A DNA stretch of 64,000 nt from JANNSX01 sp041397825 (GTDB lineage Bacteria > Pseudomonadota > Alphaproteobacteria > Rhizobiales > Hyphomicrobiaceae): assembly GCA_041397825.1 (NCBI GenBank), contig JAWKVX010000003.1, forward strand, positions 806,001-870,000, in the 5' to 3' direction. The notes under the pieces were generated by a model, which was not told where the DNA came from, made no database searches, and saw nothing but the letters and a program-made list of their open reading frames with translations. How positions within the stretch are numbered: the first letter of the stretch is position 1; every line of letters starts with the position of its first letter. The position numbers and the translations under genes were made by a program. Of this stretch, positions 41,868-50,786 are shown one piece after another.

Positions 41868-42977
41868 TCACAACCGGTAAACCGCACTCGGCTCCCCCAG
41901 ATACGCCACCTCTGGCTCCACGCCAATACCGGGCAGCGAGGGAGGCGTGACATAGCCGTCGGCGTTGCGGGCGCCCTGTCCCGGCACGGGATCGACTGAC
42001 AGATGATAATGGCAAAGCCAGCTTGCCAATCGAAACTCCTGCGGTGTCGAGGCAGCCAGATGGATCGCCGCCGTGTCGGCGAGTGCGCTGCCGCCGAGGT
42101 CCTCGATGTGCATGCGCCAACCGATCGAGAGCCCAAGATCGCGAACCCGTCGGGCCTTGGTCAATCCTCCCACGCGATTAGGCTTCACCTTGACGCCCTC
42201 ACAAGCGCCATGCCGCCAGGCCGCCAAGTGATCCTCGAAGGAATGTAGACATTCATCCAGCATGATCGGCTGGCGTACGCGATCGGCAACATGCGCACAT
42301 TCGGTTAAGGTCTCGCAGGGCTGCTCGACCCAGTTGCGTGCCGCGACCGAGTTGAGAACGCGGACGGCCATGGCTGGTGTCCAGGCGCGATTGACATCGA
42401 AAGTCACGTCCTCGCCGGGTCGCATGGCCGCGCTGATCGCCTCGATGCGCGCGATGTCGGCATCGGGATCTGTGCCGCCCACCTTGGCCGAGTGCACCCT
42501 GTAGCCCTTGGCCCGGGCCTCGTCGATCAGCGCAATCATCTCATCGGGCGTACCTGTCGAGATCGACGAGTTGACGAGCACGGGCTCGGGCGCGGCGGCT
42601 CCGAACAGACGCCAGAGAGGCAGGCCGGAGACTTTGCCGAGAATGTCCCAGCAGGCCATGTCGATGGGCGACTTGACGTAGAGGTGGCCGGGAAGCTGCA
42701 CGTCCATCAGATGATTGAGAGAGTCGAGTGCGAGCGGATCGAATCCAAGAAGATGCGGGGCCAATGTCTCGATGCCGGCGCGGATGCCGGGTCCGTGCGC
42801 CGGCAAATAAGTGTGTCCCCACGGGCAGCCTTCGCCCCAGCCAGAGACGCCCTCATCGGTGTCGATGCGCACGAAGGTGGAGTCGAGCTTGTCGAAACGC
42901 AACCGGCCGCCGGACAGCCAATACGGTTTGATCAGCGGCAGATCGAGCTGCCAGACGGTGATTTGCGAGATTTTCAC
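41868..42977 (-). CDS. Mandelate racemase/muconate lactonizing enzyme family protein (enolase superfamily, 1 of 2)
   Basis: The 369-residue protein has the capping N-terminal domain (KISQITVWQLDLPL) and a barrel with the metal ligands Asp in VTFDVNRAW, Glu in WVEQPCETL and Asp/Glu in MLDECLHSF. A Lys in HSAKVGG sits at the end of the second barrel strand. Members epimerise or dehydrate carboxylates alpha to a carboxyl group, and some act on proline betaines. The GTG start at 42977 overlaps the upstream stop as GTGA. Reaction and substrate are unknown. Confidence 0.87.
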   Translation of the reverse strand: MKISQITVWQLDLPLIKPYWLSGGRLRFDKLDSTFVRIDTDEGVSGWGEGCPWGHTYLPAHGPGIRAGIETLAPHLLGFDPLALDSLNHLMDVQLPGHLYVKSPIDMACWDILGKVSGLPLWRLFGAAAPEPVLVNSSISTGTPDEMIALIDEARAKGYRVHSAKVGGTDPDADIARIEAISAAMRPGEDVTFDVNRAWTPAMAVRVLNSVAARNWVEQPCETLTECAHVADRVRQPIMLDECLHSFEDHLAAWRHGACEGVKVKPNRVGGLTKARRVRDLGLSIGWRMHIEDLGGSALADTAAIHLAASTPQEFRLASWLCHYHLSVDPVPGQGARNADGYVTPPSLPGIGVEPEVAYLGEPSAVYRL

Positions 42978-44086
42978 GCAACCCCCTCGCGCATCCAGCG
43001 ATTGAGCGCGGCGATCGAGTGCTCGGAGTTGAGGCCGCATTTGGGGTCGAGCACCAATGGTCCGGGTTTGTAGCCGCGTGAGCGCAAACCCTTCTGCACG
43101 CTTTCGACGATGCGGATGTCCTCCTCAACCGTCGTCGCCCGGTCCTGCTTGGCGAGCTTCCGAATTGCTTCATTCTCCTGACCATCGATCGTGTACCAGC
43201 CCCGCCAGACCGTGCAGCGATCGTGACTGTCGGCGCGCCAGTGATAGGTGTTCAGCGTGTTGCCGGGGTAGACCTGGAAGGAGAACATCGGCCAGAGGAA
43301 CCAGGACGAGTAGTCGCCCGCATGTGGCACGCTCATGTCGATGGGATAGGTCATGCGGTCGAGATTGGCACTCTTGGTGGTGTGGCGAAGGCAATAGCCT
43401 TGCGGCTGGATATCGTAGCTCTGCGGATCGATCACGCCCTTGGCGAAAGTCGGGTGATTGAGCGAGCAGTGGTAGCACTCGGAGTAGTTCTCGACCGAAA
43501 CCTTCCAGTTGCAGGATTCCGGGATTTCCACCCATTCGATCGGCTTCAATCGGTCGATGTGCGAGACGTAGGACCGCAGCTCGGCTTCGACATTCGGGAA
43601 CCATTCGGACATCGGCTTGGCGGTTGCGTCGAGATTGACGAAGACGAAGCCGCAGAAGACCTCTGTCCTGACCTCCGACAGGCAGACGGCCTGACGGTCG
43701 AAGCCCGGAACGCTCGCGCTGTTGGGGGCCGCACGAAGCCGGCCGTCGAGCTCATAGGTCCAGGCGTGATAGGGACAGGAGACGAGCTTGGCGTTGCCTG
43801 TGCCGCTGACCAGCTGGTGGGCGCGGTGCTGGCAGACATTGTAGAACGTCCGAATCTCACCCGCCTTGCCCCGGATCGCGAACAGGTCCTCCCCCGCGAT
43901 CCGGAGCGTGGCATAGTCTCCGGTGTTGGGAATCGCGGATGCATGCACGGCGAACTGCCAGGTGTTGGCGAGCAATGTCGCGAGTTCACGTCGCCAGATG
44001 ACGGGGTCTGTGTAGTAGTGCGGCTCGAGCGCGTGCGTCGCCATCGGGGCACCTTCCAGGGCGGCGACCGCCTTCTGTTCACCCAT
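42974..44086 (-). CDS. Rieske non-heme iron oxygenase, alpha subunit (2 of 3)
   Basis: The 370-residue protein has CQHRAH and CPYHAWTY as Rieske ligands and ENYSECYHCSLNH as the mononuclear iron site, again with Glu before CYH. Near the C-terminus EEDIRIVESVQKGLRSRG resembles choline/carnitine-type oxygenases. GGAGAGAC precedes the ATG at 44086; the longer open frame upstream, overlapping an enolase-type gene, is rejected. It is sandwiched between two enolase-superfamily genes, giving an alternating order that looks functional. Confidence 0.9.
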   Translation of the reverse strand: MGEQKAVAALEGAPMATHALEPHYYTDPVIWRRELATLLANTWQFAVHASAIPNTGDYATLRIAGEDLFAIRGKAGEIRTFYNVCQHRAHQLVSGTGNAKLVSCPYHAWTYELDGRLRAAPNSASVPGFDRQAVCLSEVRTEVFCGFVFVNLDATAKPMSEWFPNVEAELRSYVSHIDRLKPIEWVEIPESCNWKVSVENYSECYHCSLNHPTFAKGVIDPQSYDIQPQGYCLRHTTKSANLDRMTYPIDMSVPHAGDYSSWFLWPMFSFQVYPGNTLNTYHWRADSHDRCTVWRGWYTIDGQENEAIRKLAKQDRATTVEEDIRIVESVQKGLRSRGYKPGPLVLDPKCGLNSEHSIAALNRWMREGVA

Positions 44087-44102
44087 CTGTCTCTCCTGCT
44101 TC

Positions 44103-45206
44103 TCAACCGTAGACCGCAATTGGCGCACCGAGGCTTTCGAGATCAGGCTCCACACCGAGCCCCGGCGCATCCGAGGCGAATAGCTTGCCGTCTCGCGTTG
44201 CGGGTCCAGGCCTGCCCGTCGACCGAGTGTTGTAGTTGTGAAGATCGGTCGAGTTGATGAGGAACTCGGCCGGCGTCGAGGCCGCCAGATGTGCGACAGC
44301 CGCCGTCGTGATCTCGCCGCCCCAGGTATCTTCGGAGACGACCGGGATGCGATGATCGACGAGATAGTCGCGCATCCGCCGCGTCTTCGACAGACCGCCC
44401 TGCTTGGAGATCTTGAGACAGACGACCTCCGCGCCCTTGTCTTCAACCACCCGCGTCGCCATCCGCATGTCGGTGATGCACTCGTCGAGCTTCATAGGGA
44501 GGTCGATGCGGCGGCGGACCTGCTGGCACTCATCATAGGTCTGACAGGGCTGTTCCATGTAGTAGTCGAGGTCGCGGGTCGCGCGGGCCACCTTGAGAGC
44601 CTCGTCCACGCGCCAGCCCTGATTGGCATCTGCGAAGGCCTTCTCTCCGGCACGCAGATTGGGGATCGTTGCCTGGATGCGCTCGATGTCGTCGACCCAA
44701 TTGGCACCGACCTTGATCTGGAACTGGCGGTAGCCCGCCGCACGATGCGCGTCCATCTCGCGGCACATCTCGTCGGGCGCCTTCTGAGGTGCCACACGGT
44801 ACATCGGCGCGCCATCCGCCAGCTTGCCGCCGAGCAGCATCCACACCGGCTGGCCGGTGGCCTTGCCGAGAATGTCCCAGCAGGCGTTGTCGAACGGCGT
44901 CTTGGCGTAGAGATGGCCGCGGATCGTGTTGTCCATGATGCGCTCGATGCGCATCACTTGGCGTGGGTCCTCGCCGATGAGCTTGGGCGCGATCAGGCGC
45001 GCGGCGCCTTCGACGCCGTAGGAATGCGCCTCCATGTAATTGTCACCGCACGGGCAGAACTCGCCGGCACCCGAGATGCCAGCATCGGTATCGACGACGA
45101 CGATCGTGCTGCTGCCTGTCGCGATGATGTTGCCCGCACCCCAGCAATAGGTGCCACCCACATAGGGCAGGTCGGTTTTGTAGAGGCTGATCCGGGTGAT
45201 CCTCAA
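44103..45206 (-). CDS. Mandelate racemase/muconate lactonizing enzyme family protein (enolase superfamily, 2 of 2)
   Basis: The 367-residue protein shows the Lys in QFQIKVGANWV, metal ligands in FADANQGW (Asp), YMEQPCQTY (Glu) and MKLDECITD, and a later SKQGGLSKTRRMRD with Lys. The start is TTG 45206, selected because GGAGG lies 5 bases upstream and the coding frame matches the family start (RITRISLYKTDLPY). It is related to, but clearly different from, the second copy at 41868-42977. Exact reaction unknown; epimerase or dehydratase. Confidence 0.87.
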   Translation of the reverse strand: MRITRISLYKTDLPYVGGTYCWGAGNIIATGSSTIVVVDTDAGISGAGEFCPCGDNYMEAHSYGVEGAARLIAPKLIGEDPRQVMRIERIMDNTIRGHLYAKTPFDNACWDILGKATGQPVWMLLGGKLADGAPMYRVAPQKAPDEMCREMDAHRAAGYRQFQIKVGANWVDDIERIQATIPNLRAGEKAFADANQGWRVDEALKVARATRDLDYYMEQPCQTYDECQQVRRRIDLPMKLDECITDMRMATRVVEDKGAEVVCLKISKQGGLSKTRRMRDYLVDHRIPVVSEDTWGGEITTAAVAHLAASTPAEFLINSTDLHNYNTRSTGRPGPATRDGKLFASDAPGLGVEPDLESLGAPIAVYG

Positions 45207-45227
45207 TTGAGCCTCCTGTCCTACTCT

Positions 45228-45860
45228 CTAGCCAGCCAGAACCCGATAGACATGAATCCGGTGCGAGACGTCCTTCTCGCCATAAGGCATCGACTGGAAG
45301 CGCGCTGTACGAAACACCGGCTCCCAGTTGCCCGCTTTCTCGTGCCGCTCGAGCGCGGCGGGATACTCCGGAAGTTGCCCGGCATCCTCGCGCAGTGAGA
45401 AGACGAAGTGTCCACCTGGCTTGCAGACACGGATCAGCTCGTCGAAGCAACTCGCAGGTGCATGGCCCGGTGTGATACAGGCGCAGGCGAGTACGGCTGC
45501 AAAATGGTTGCTCGGCAGATCGAGCGGCTCTCCGAGTATCATCCGGCGCAGCTCGGTATAGATCTCCTTGGCACGGGCGATCGCAAGCATGCCTTCCGAG
45601 AAGTCGATGCCGGTGATGGGACCATAGCCGAGAAGCGCCAGCGGCTCCGCCTGCAGGCCTCCGCCGCAGCCCGCATCGAGAATGGGCTGCGTCTCGGGGG
45701 GTATGAAGCGAGTGAACACGGCCGCGAGATGGCCCGGATTGCGATGGCCTGTCTTGAAGAGATCGGCCTCGTAGTCGCTCGACCATTGGTCATAGGCAGC
45801 AGCTGCCTCGGCATGACTGCTGGGCTTGTAGGAATTGGCGACGTCGTGTTTGGCGATCAT
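45228..45860 (-). CDS. Class I SAM-dependent methyltransferase
   Basis: The 210-residue protein has the SAM-binding loop LDAGCGGGLQAEPLALLGYG, the acidic GIDFSEGMLAIARAK and a typical post-motif strand GGHFVFSLRED. It is small and lacks an obvious substrate domain. It lies 20 bases from the iron-sulfur Old Yellow Enzyme gene and 21 bases from the enolase gene, inside the operon. Its presence suggests a methylated intermediate or acceptor. The acceptor is unknown. Confidence 0.87.
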   Translation of the reverse strand: MIAKHDVANSYKPSSHAEAAAAYDQWSSDYEADLFKTGHRNPGHLAAVFTRFIPPETQPILDAGCGGGLQAEPLALLGYGPITGIDFSEGMLAIARAKEIYTELRRMILGEPLDLPSNHFAAVLACACITPGHAPASCFDELIRVCKPGGHFVFSLREDAGQLPEYPAALERHEKAGNWEPVFRTARFQSMPYGEKDVSHRIHVYRVLAG

Positions 45861-45880
45861 GGTGGTTCAACTCCCATGCC

Positions 45881-47842
45881 TCACAGGGTGTGCCCCGCTT
45901 CGAAACCTTCCAGTATCGCTTCCTCGACCGTGCGCGGCTGCGCGGCATCGCCGACGACGCGCAGCTCGCCCGTGAAGCCAGCAAGCGCTGCCTCCAGCGA
46001 GCGATCGGAGCGCAGCGCACCGTTCAAGACGATGGTCTCGGTCTCCTCGCAGACGATCGGCTCGCCGCTCGTCATGTGTTGGAAGTAGGCGGTAGTCCTA
46101 TCGCCGCCATAGAACTTCGCATAGGGAATGAGCTCGACGCCGAGCCTGTGCAACTCGCCGATCCAGTGGTCGCGTACGATCGGCTGTATCGCCTCGCCCG
46201 CGACGATGCCGCCGGAGACGAGCCGTACGTGGCAGCCGCGCCGCGCCAGCATCTCGGCGACGCCGAGGCCGACCCAGTCGCAGGCCCAGTCGGCGATGAC
46301 GACGCGGCCGCCGACATTTGCCTCGCCCGAGATGACCGCCCAGGCCTGCACGACATGAGCCCCTTCGGTCGTCTCATTCGGGATACCGCGTGGTCTCGCA
46401 CCGGTTGCGAGGATCACGGCGTCCGGCCGACGCTTCTCGATCAGCTCGGCAGTTGCGGCAACGCCGGTCTCGACGTTGACCTGTGAGAGCTCGATCTCTC
46501 GCTTGAGATTGGTCGAGACGCCGCCGAACTCGGCGCGGCCCGGCAGCTTCTCGGCAAACCGCACCTGACCGCCGAGCTGGCGCTCCTTCTCGATCAGAGC
46601 CACTCGATGGCCCCGCGCTGCAGCGGTGACGGCCGCTTTCATGCCGGCCGGACCACCACCGATCACGAGTAGGTTGCGCGGCTTCGCCGCCGGGGGCAGC
46701 GACCCGTACCGCACCTCCCGGCCCGTGACGGGGTTCTGGATGCAGGAGACTCCGAACAAGGACAGCCGATGGCCGACGCAGGCCTGGTTGCAGCCGACAC
46801 AGGCGCGGATGTCGTCGCTCCGCCCGGTCCGCGCCTTGTTCGGCAGCTCGGGATCGGAGATGAGCGCCCTGACCATGCCGACCATGTCGGCCTCACCGTT
46901 GGCCAGCACCTCCTCGGCCAATTGCGGCTGGTTGATGCGCCCGGCGACCATGACCGGGCACTTCAACACGGCCTTCATGGCAGCGGCCTGCGGGGCGACA
47001 TAGCCGTGCGGGATGGCCATGGGCGGGAAGACGTGGATCCATCCTCCGGGCGAGGCCGATGAGCCCGCGATCACGCTCACATAGTCGATGAGCCCGTCCC
47101 GCTCGATGGCCTTGCAGACCTCGACCATGGTGGCGAGATCGAGCCCGCCCTCCGTCATCTCGTTGCCCGAGACGCGAATGCCCAGCACCTTGTCCCGGCC
47201 GATCTCGGCGCGCACGGCGGCGAGCACCTCGCGCAGAAACCGGAGACGGTTGTCGAAAGTGCCGCCATAAGCGTCGGTCCGCGTATTCGTGGTGGGGTTC
47301 AGGAACTGGCAGACGAGGTAGCCCATGGAGGCGAGGATCTCGACGCCGTCGAGACCAGCCTCGTCGAGCCGTCGCGCAGCGCTTGCATAGCCCGCCACGA
47401 CGTCGGCGATGAGCGACGCCGACATCGGCATCGCCACGACTCGATAGCGGTCATCCGGCTCGTCGGAGGCCGAGAAGACACGGGGCTTCGAGCCGTCGTG
47501 ACTCGTGCGAATGGCACGGCCGGCGTGGAAAAGCTGGCCGATCACCGGCGTGCCGTGGCGCGCGCAGGCCTGCTTCAGACGCCGCAAGCCGGGAATGATT
47601 TCGTCACGCGTTGCGAGCAGATAGCCTGACTGGAACTCGTGCGTCTCGTGCAGCGCCATGCCCTCGAGTATGATGAGGCCGACGCCGCCTTTGGCACGGG
47701 CCTCGTGATAGGCGACGAGGTCGTCGCCAACGCAGCCGCGGCTCCCAAGCGAAGTGCCATGCGGCGGATTGAAGAGCCGGTTCTTCAGCTCGAGGGAACC
47801 GAGCGCAATCGGGCTGAAGAGGCGCAGATAGCTTGCTGCCAT
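45881..47842 (-). CDS. Iron-sulfur NADH:flavin oxidoreductase (dienoyl-CoA reductase/trimethylamine dehydrogenase type)
   Basis: The 653-residue protein has an N-terminal OYE barrel (FSPIALGSLELKNRLFNPPH), a [4Fe-4S] binding set (ACVGCNQACVGHRL and SCIQNP, near residues 335-360), and a C-terminal FAD/NAD part (LLVIGGGPAGMKAAVTAAARG). This is the architecture of FadH, trimethylamine dehydrogenase and betaine N-demethylases such as those for dimethylglycine or methylproline. In the presence of Glu-type Rieske enzymes, a demethylase role is attractive but unproven. Confidence 0.9.
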   Translation of the reverse strand: MAASYLRLFSPIALGSLELKNRLFNPPHGTSLGSRGCVGDDLVAYHEARAKGGVGLIILEGMALHETHEFQSGYLLATRDEIIPGLRRLKQACARHGTPVIGQLFHAGRAIRTSHDGSKPRVFSASDEPDDRYRVVAMPMSASLIADVVAGYASAARRLDEAGLDGVEILASMGYLVCQFLNPTTNTRTDAYGGTFDNRLRFLREVLAAVRAEIGRDKVLGIRVSGNEMTEGGLDLATMVEVCKAIERDGLIDYVSVIAGSSASPGGWIHVFPPMAIPHGYVAPQAAAMKAVLKCPVMVAGRINQPQLAEEVLANGEADMVGMVRALISDPELPNKARTGRSDDIRACVGCNQACVGHRLSLFGVSCIQNPVTGREVRYGSLPPAAKPRNLLVIGGGPAGMKAAVTAAARGHRVALIEKERQLGGQVRFAEKLPGRAEFGGVSTNLKREIELSQVNVETGVAATAELIEKRRPDAVILATGARPRGIPNETTEGAHVVQAWAVISGEANVGGRVVIADWACDWVGLGVAEMLARRGCHVRLVSGGIVAGEAIQPIVRDHWIGELHRLGVELIPYAKFYGGDRTTAYFQHMTSGEPIVCEETETIVLNGALRSDRSLEAALAGFTGELRVVGDAAQPRTVEEAILEGFEAGHTL

Positions 47843-47895
47843 GTTCTTTCGACCGGTCCTTCCTTCCGCCGCTGAATCAATTCCGAATAGGGCCG

Positions 47896-48762
47896 TCAGT
47901 AGGTGATCTCATACGTGCCCGAGACCGCCATGCGCATGGCATCACGAAGCGCTGCCATGTATTTGGGCACATCCTTTCGAATGATGTTCGTATGGCTCGG
48001 CGCAAAAATCCGGATATCGTAGGTGGCAAGAAACGTATCGACGGCCGCGGCAATCTCGTCAGGATCGGCCCAGCGCAGCCACGCAAAGACGGTGCGGGAC
48101 GTCGTCGACACCTCGTGCATGAACCGTTCGGGCGAATAACCCAATGGCTCCATCTCGTCCATGTAGCGAAAGCACTGATCGGGACGATGCACGTTCAGCG
48201 CCCAGTCGACAGGGCAGAGGAAGCCGGTGTTGTGCTCGTAGAGCCACTGCGTCAGAGCATGATCGACGAACAGTGGCTTGATGATCTCGAGCGTGTGGGC
48301 GCCGAGTTCGATTTTGGCCCCGAAATCCAGTCGCAACGCGTCTTCCAGACCATGCACGGCGTAGTGATCGCCGCCGCCGACCGTCAACAGCTGAACCTCC
48401 GGATAGGCCCGGCGGATCGCTGCGGTGTTTCCGGCGTGCGGCAGCTCGGTATGGCTGATCCAGAGGTAGTCCAGCCGACGGCCAGCCAGTGCATCCTCAA
48501 GGGCCTCCAAGACGGTGTCGTGCTGGCCCGGTGATAGCGTATCGATCAGCAGAGTCTTCTCGTCCATGAACAGGAACGAGTTGTAAAAGATGTCGGTCGC
48601 CTCGGGATCGAGGATCGGATTGACGCGGGCGAAATCCGAAACGAAGCCCCCATTGTGCTTGGCCGCATGCTCGCCGATGCAGTGGCCGATCCAGACGATC
48701 TTGTCCGTGAGGGGGCGCACTCCGACGCGGCTCAGGCTGTTGCCATAGATCTTGATGTCCAT
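47896..48762 (-). CDS. MBL-fold protein of the diiron oxygen-binding (flavodiiron-like) group, 1 of 2
   Basis: The 288-residue protein has ISHTELPHAGN, i.e. His104-x-Glu106-x-x-His109, in place of the hydrolase H-x-H-x-D-H. The H-x-E pattern occurs in flavodiiron (ODP) proteins, where Glu and His bind a diiron site; the Asp of that motif is Pro here. A later VDWALN and SHTNIIRK supply further candidate ligands. No flavodoxin domain is fused. It overlaps the next paralogue gene as TGATG. Function is unknown; not a standard hydrolase. Confidence 0.75.
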   Translation of the reverse strand: MDIKIYGNSLSRVGVRPLTDKIVWIGHCIGEHAAKHNGGFVSDFARVNPILDPEATDIFYNSFLFMDEKTLLIDTLSPGQHDTVLEALEDALAGRRLDYLWISHTELPHAGNTAAIRRAYPEVQLLTVGGGDHYAVHGLEDALRLDFGAKIELGAHTLEIIKPLFVDHALTQWLYEHNTGFLCPVDWALNVHRPDQCFRYMDEMEPLGYSPERFMHEVSTTSRTVFAWLRWADPDEIAAAVDTFLATYDIRIFAPSHTNIIRKDVPKYMAALRDAMRMAVSGTYEITY

Positions 48763-49502
48763 CAGCAGATCTCCTGAATAGCCTGCCGAAGTCGGGCGAC
48801 TCCCTGACCGACATTGCCGCGGATGGCATTGCCATGCGTCGGCGCGATCACACGCACGTGGCGGGTGGCAAAGACCTTGGCGATGTCCGCGTTGACCTTG
48901 TCGGCACTGACCATCGGCAGGAAGCGGAAGGCGCCTTCGTGATAGCGTCGCAGCCAGTCGACCGGAATGCCATCATCGAGCTCGTCGTCGAATGTCGTCG
49001 CGGCGCTCTCCGGATGCAGGTAGCCGAAGGCATCGGCGGTGAACAACGCCCCGGTCCTCTCGTCGAACATCCATTGCGTGCCGGGTTGGTCCTTCAGAAT
49101 GCCGTCGAGGGCTGCGATCGGCCGGCCGCCATAGACTTCCGTCCTGCCGGCGCGGGCGTACTTGACCTGCTCGATCCGGACCCACCAGGGGAGCTCGCTA
49201 TAGGGCAGGATCGAGCTCGACACGACGATCTTCACGTCCGGCCACTCGGCAAGTATCGCGCTGAGGTTTCCCGTGTGGGGCAGCTCGGTATGCGTCAGGA
49301 AGATGTAACCGGGCGCCGCGCCGTTCAGGAGCTCCTTAAGATCGCTCATGATCGGCGCGCGATGCAGATGTGAGCCTGCATCGAACACCAAAGGGCAACC
49401 GTCGTTGAACAATACATAGACCCGAACGGCCTCATGCCAGCTGTCACTGCCGGCGACACTCTCGCCGACCTGATACAGATCGCCCACCACATGTCGAAGC
49501 AA
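48762..49502 (-). CDS. MBL-fold protein of the diiron oxygen-binding (flavodiiron-like) group, 2 of 2
   Basis: The 246-residue protein shares THTELPHTGN (His71-x-Glu73-x-x-His76) with its neighbour, plus LFTADAFGYLHPES and APTHGNAIRG at the positions of later metal ligands. The two proteins are alike in motif spacing but differ widely elsewhere, suggesting an old duplication with separate roles, perhaps as a heterodimer. It lies between the M24 gene and the first paralogue. Function unknown. Confidence 0.75.
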   Translation of the reverse strand: MLRHVVGDLYQVGESVAGSDSWHEAVRVYVLFNDGCPLVFDAGSHLHRAPIMSDLKELLNGAAPGYIFLTHTELPHTGNLSAILAEWPDVKIVVSSSILPYSELPWWVRIEQVKYARAGRTEVYGGRPIAALDGILKDQPGTQWMFDERTGALFTADAFGYLHPESAATTFDDELDDGIPVDWLRRYHEGAFRFLPMVSADKVNADIAKVFATRHVRVIAPTHGNAIRGNVGQGVARLRQAIQEIC

Positions 49503-49553
49503 GTCGGTCTCCTATCGTGCCTGAGCGAAGAGTGCACGTAATGGTGCTGTCCT

Positions 49554-50786
49554 TTAGTCGAGCAGCGTCTCCTCCCACGGGTAGGTCGAGAGCGGCTGGT
49601 TGCCCGTCTCTGTCACCAGCACCTGCTGCTCGAGCTTGACGCCGTCGCGTTCGCCGACGGCCCCCATGTAGCTTTCGACGCAAATGATCATGCCGGCCTC
49701 GATCGTGCCGTCATAGGGCGTCGGCCCGCGGAAGCCATAGTTGACGCGCGGATACTCGTCGCACATGCCGACCGCATGGATGATGCAGGGATAGGCCTGG
49801 GCCTGGAATTCCTCCGGCACCGGGAAAGCGCGCTCCTGGAACTCCACGTAGCTGATGCCGGGTCTGACGAGCTTCATGTTGTGCTCGACCTCGTCGAGGG
49901 CGAGGCGATAGAGCTGCTTCTGCCGCTTCGTCGGTTTCGCAGGTCCGCAATGAAAGGTGCGCGAGATATCGGCGAAGTAGCCGAAGGGACCGACCATGTC
50001 GGTGTCGAAGCCGACGAGATCGCCCGACTCGACCCTACGATCGGAGGCCTCTTGGAGCCAGGGATTGATCCGCGAGCCCGAAGCGAGCATGCGACCATCG
50101 TGCCAGTCGCCGTTGTTGGCGAGGTTCGTGTAGTTGAGCAGTCCCCACAATTGGAGCTCGCTGACTCCCGGCCTCAGAGCCTCCTTCATCTTCGCCATGC
50201 CGAGCTCGGCCACCGCGCAGGCCCAACGAATGCATTCGATCTCATCTACCGACTTGATGACGCGCGCCTCCTCGGTGACGAGCACACCGTCGATCACTTC
50301 GAGGCCGCGCTGGAGCAGTGCCTGCGTCAAGCTCGGATTGACATACTCGACCGCCACGCGGCGATTGTCCGTGCCGATCTCTTTCAGATAGCGAGCGACA
50401 TCATCGGCGAGCAGCCGCGCCGCGTCCGTCAGCGTCTCGCCGCCGTCGAAAAAGTTGAGGGCGCGGCCAGGGGCCGTCTTGTCGGCGCCGGGTGGAGGGC
50501 CATACACGCCGTGCATGACGACCGGACCCTCTTGCGGCACGAAGGCGTAAGTCGTCGGGACGTGTGATTGATAGAGCCCATAGACCCGATACTCGGTCGC
50601 GTAGCGCAGCGAGATCGGATTGACGATGAGGCACATGGCGGCGTCGTGCTTCTTCAGAGCCGCGACGAGGCGGCCCCTGCGATAGGCGCGCAACCGGTCG
50701 TGATCGATTTCCGGCATCGGCCGGAAGCGCGCGAGATCGCTCCAGTCATCGGCAAAGACCATCTGATCGGGAGAGGGAGTGCTCAA
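49554..50786 (-). CDS. M24 (creatinase/aminopeptidase P) fold protein, DddP-like
   Basis: The C-terminal M24 part has GFDTDMVGPFGYFADISRT (Asp-x-Asp, then Asp ten residues on), AYPCIIHAVGMCDEYP (His), CVESYMG (Glu) and VKLEQQ (Glu), a complete two-metal site. From memory, the DMSP lyase DddP has the same spacing, including a Tyr five residues before the His and an Asp six after it; both are present here. An N-terminal creatinase-like domain is seen (about 160 residues). TTG 50786 overlaps the upstream stop as TTGA; ATG 50762 is an alternative. It could be a peptidase, betaine hydrolase or sulfonium lyase. Confidence 0.82.
   Translation of the reverse strand: MSTPSPDQMVFADDWSDLARFRPMPEIDHDRLRAYRRGRLVAALKKHDAAMCLIVNPISLRYATEYRVYGLYQSHVPTTYAFVPQEGPVVMHGVYGPPPGADKTAPGRALNFFDGGETLTDAARLLADDVARYLKEIGTDNRRVAVEYVNPSLTQALLQRGLEVIDGVLVTEEARVIKSVDEIECIRWACAVAELGMAKMKEALRPGVSELQLWGLLNYTNLANNGDWHDGRMLASGSRINPWLQEASDRRVESGDLVGFDTDMVGPFGYFADISRTFHCGPAKPTKRQKQLYRLALDEVEHNMKLVRPGISYVEFQERAFPVPEEFQAQAYPCIIHAVGMCDEYPRVNYGFRGPTPYDGTIEAGMIICVESYMGAVGERDGVKLEQQVLVTETGNQPLSTYPWEETLLD

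Noticed and set aside
49554..50786. Firm naming of the M24 protein as DddP
   Set aside because: The motif spacing is from memory and M24 folds vary widely; kept as DddP-like only.
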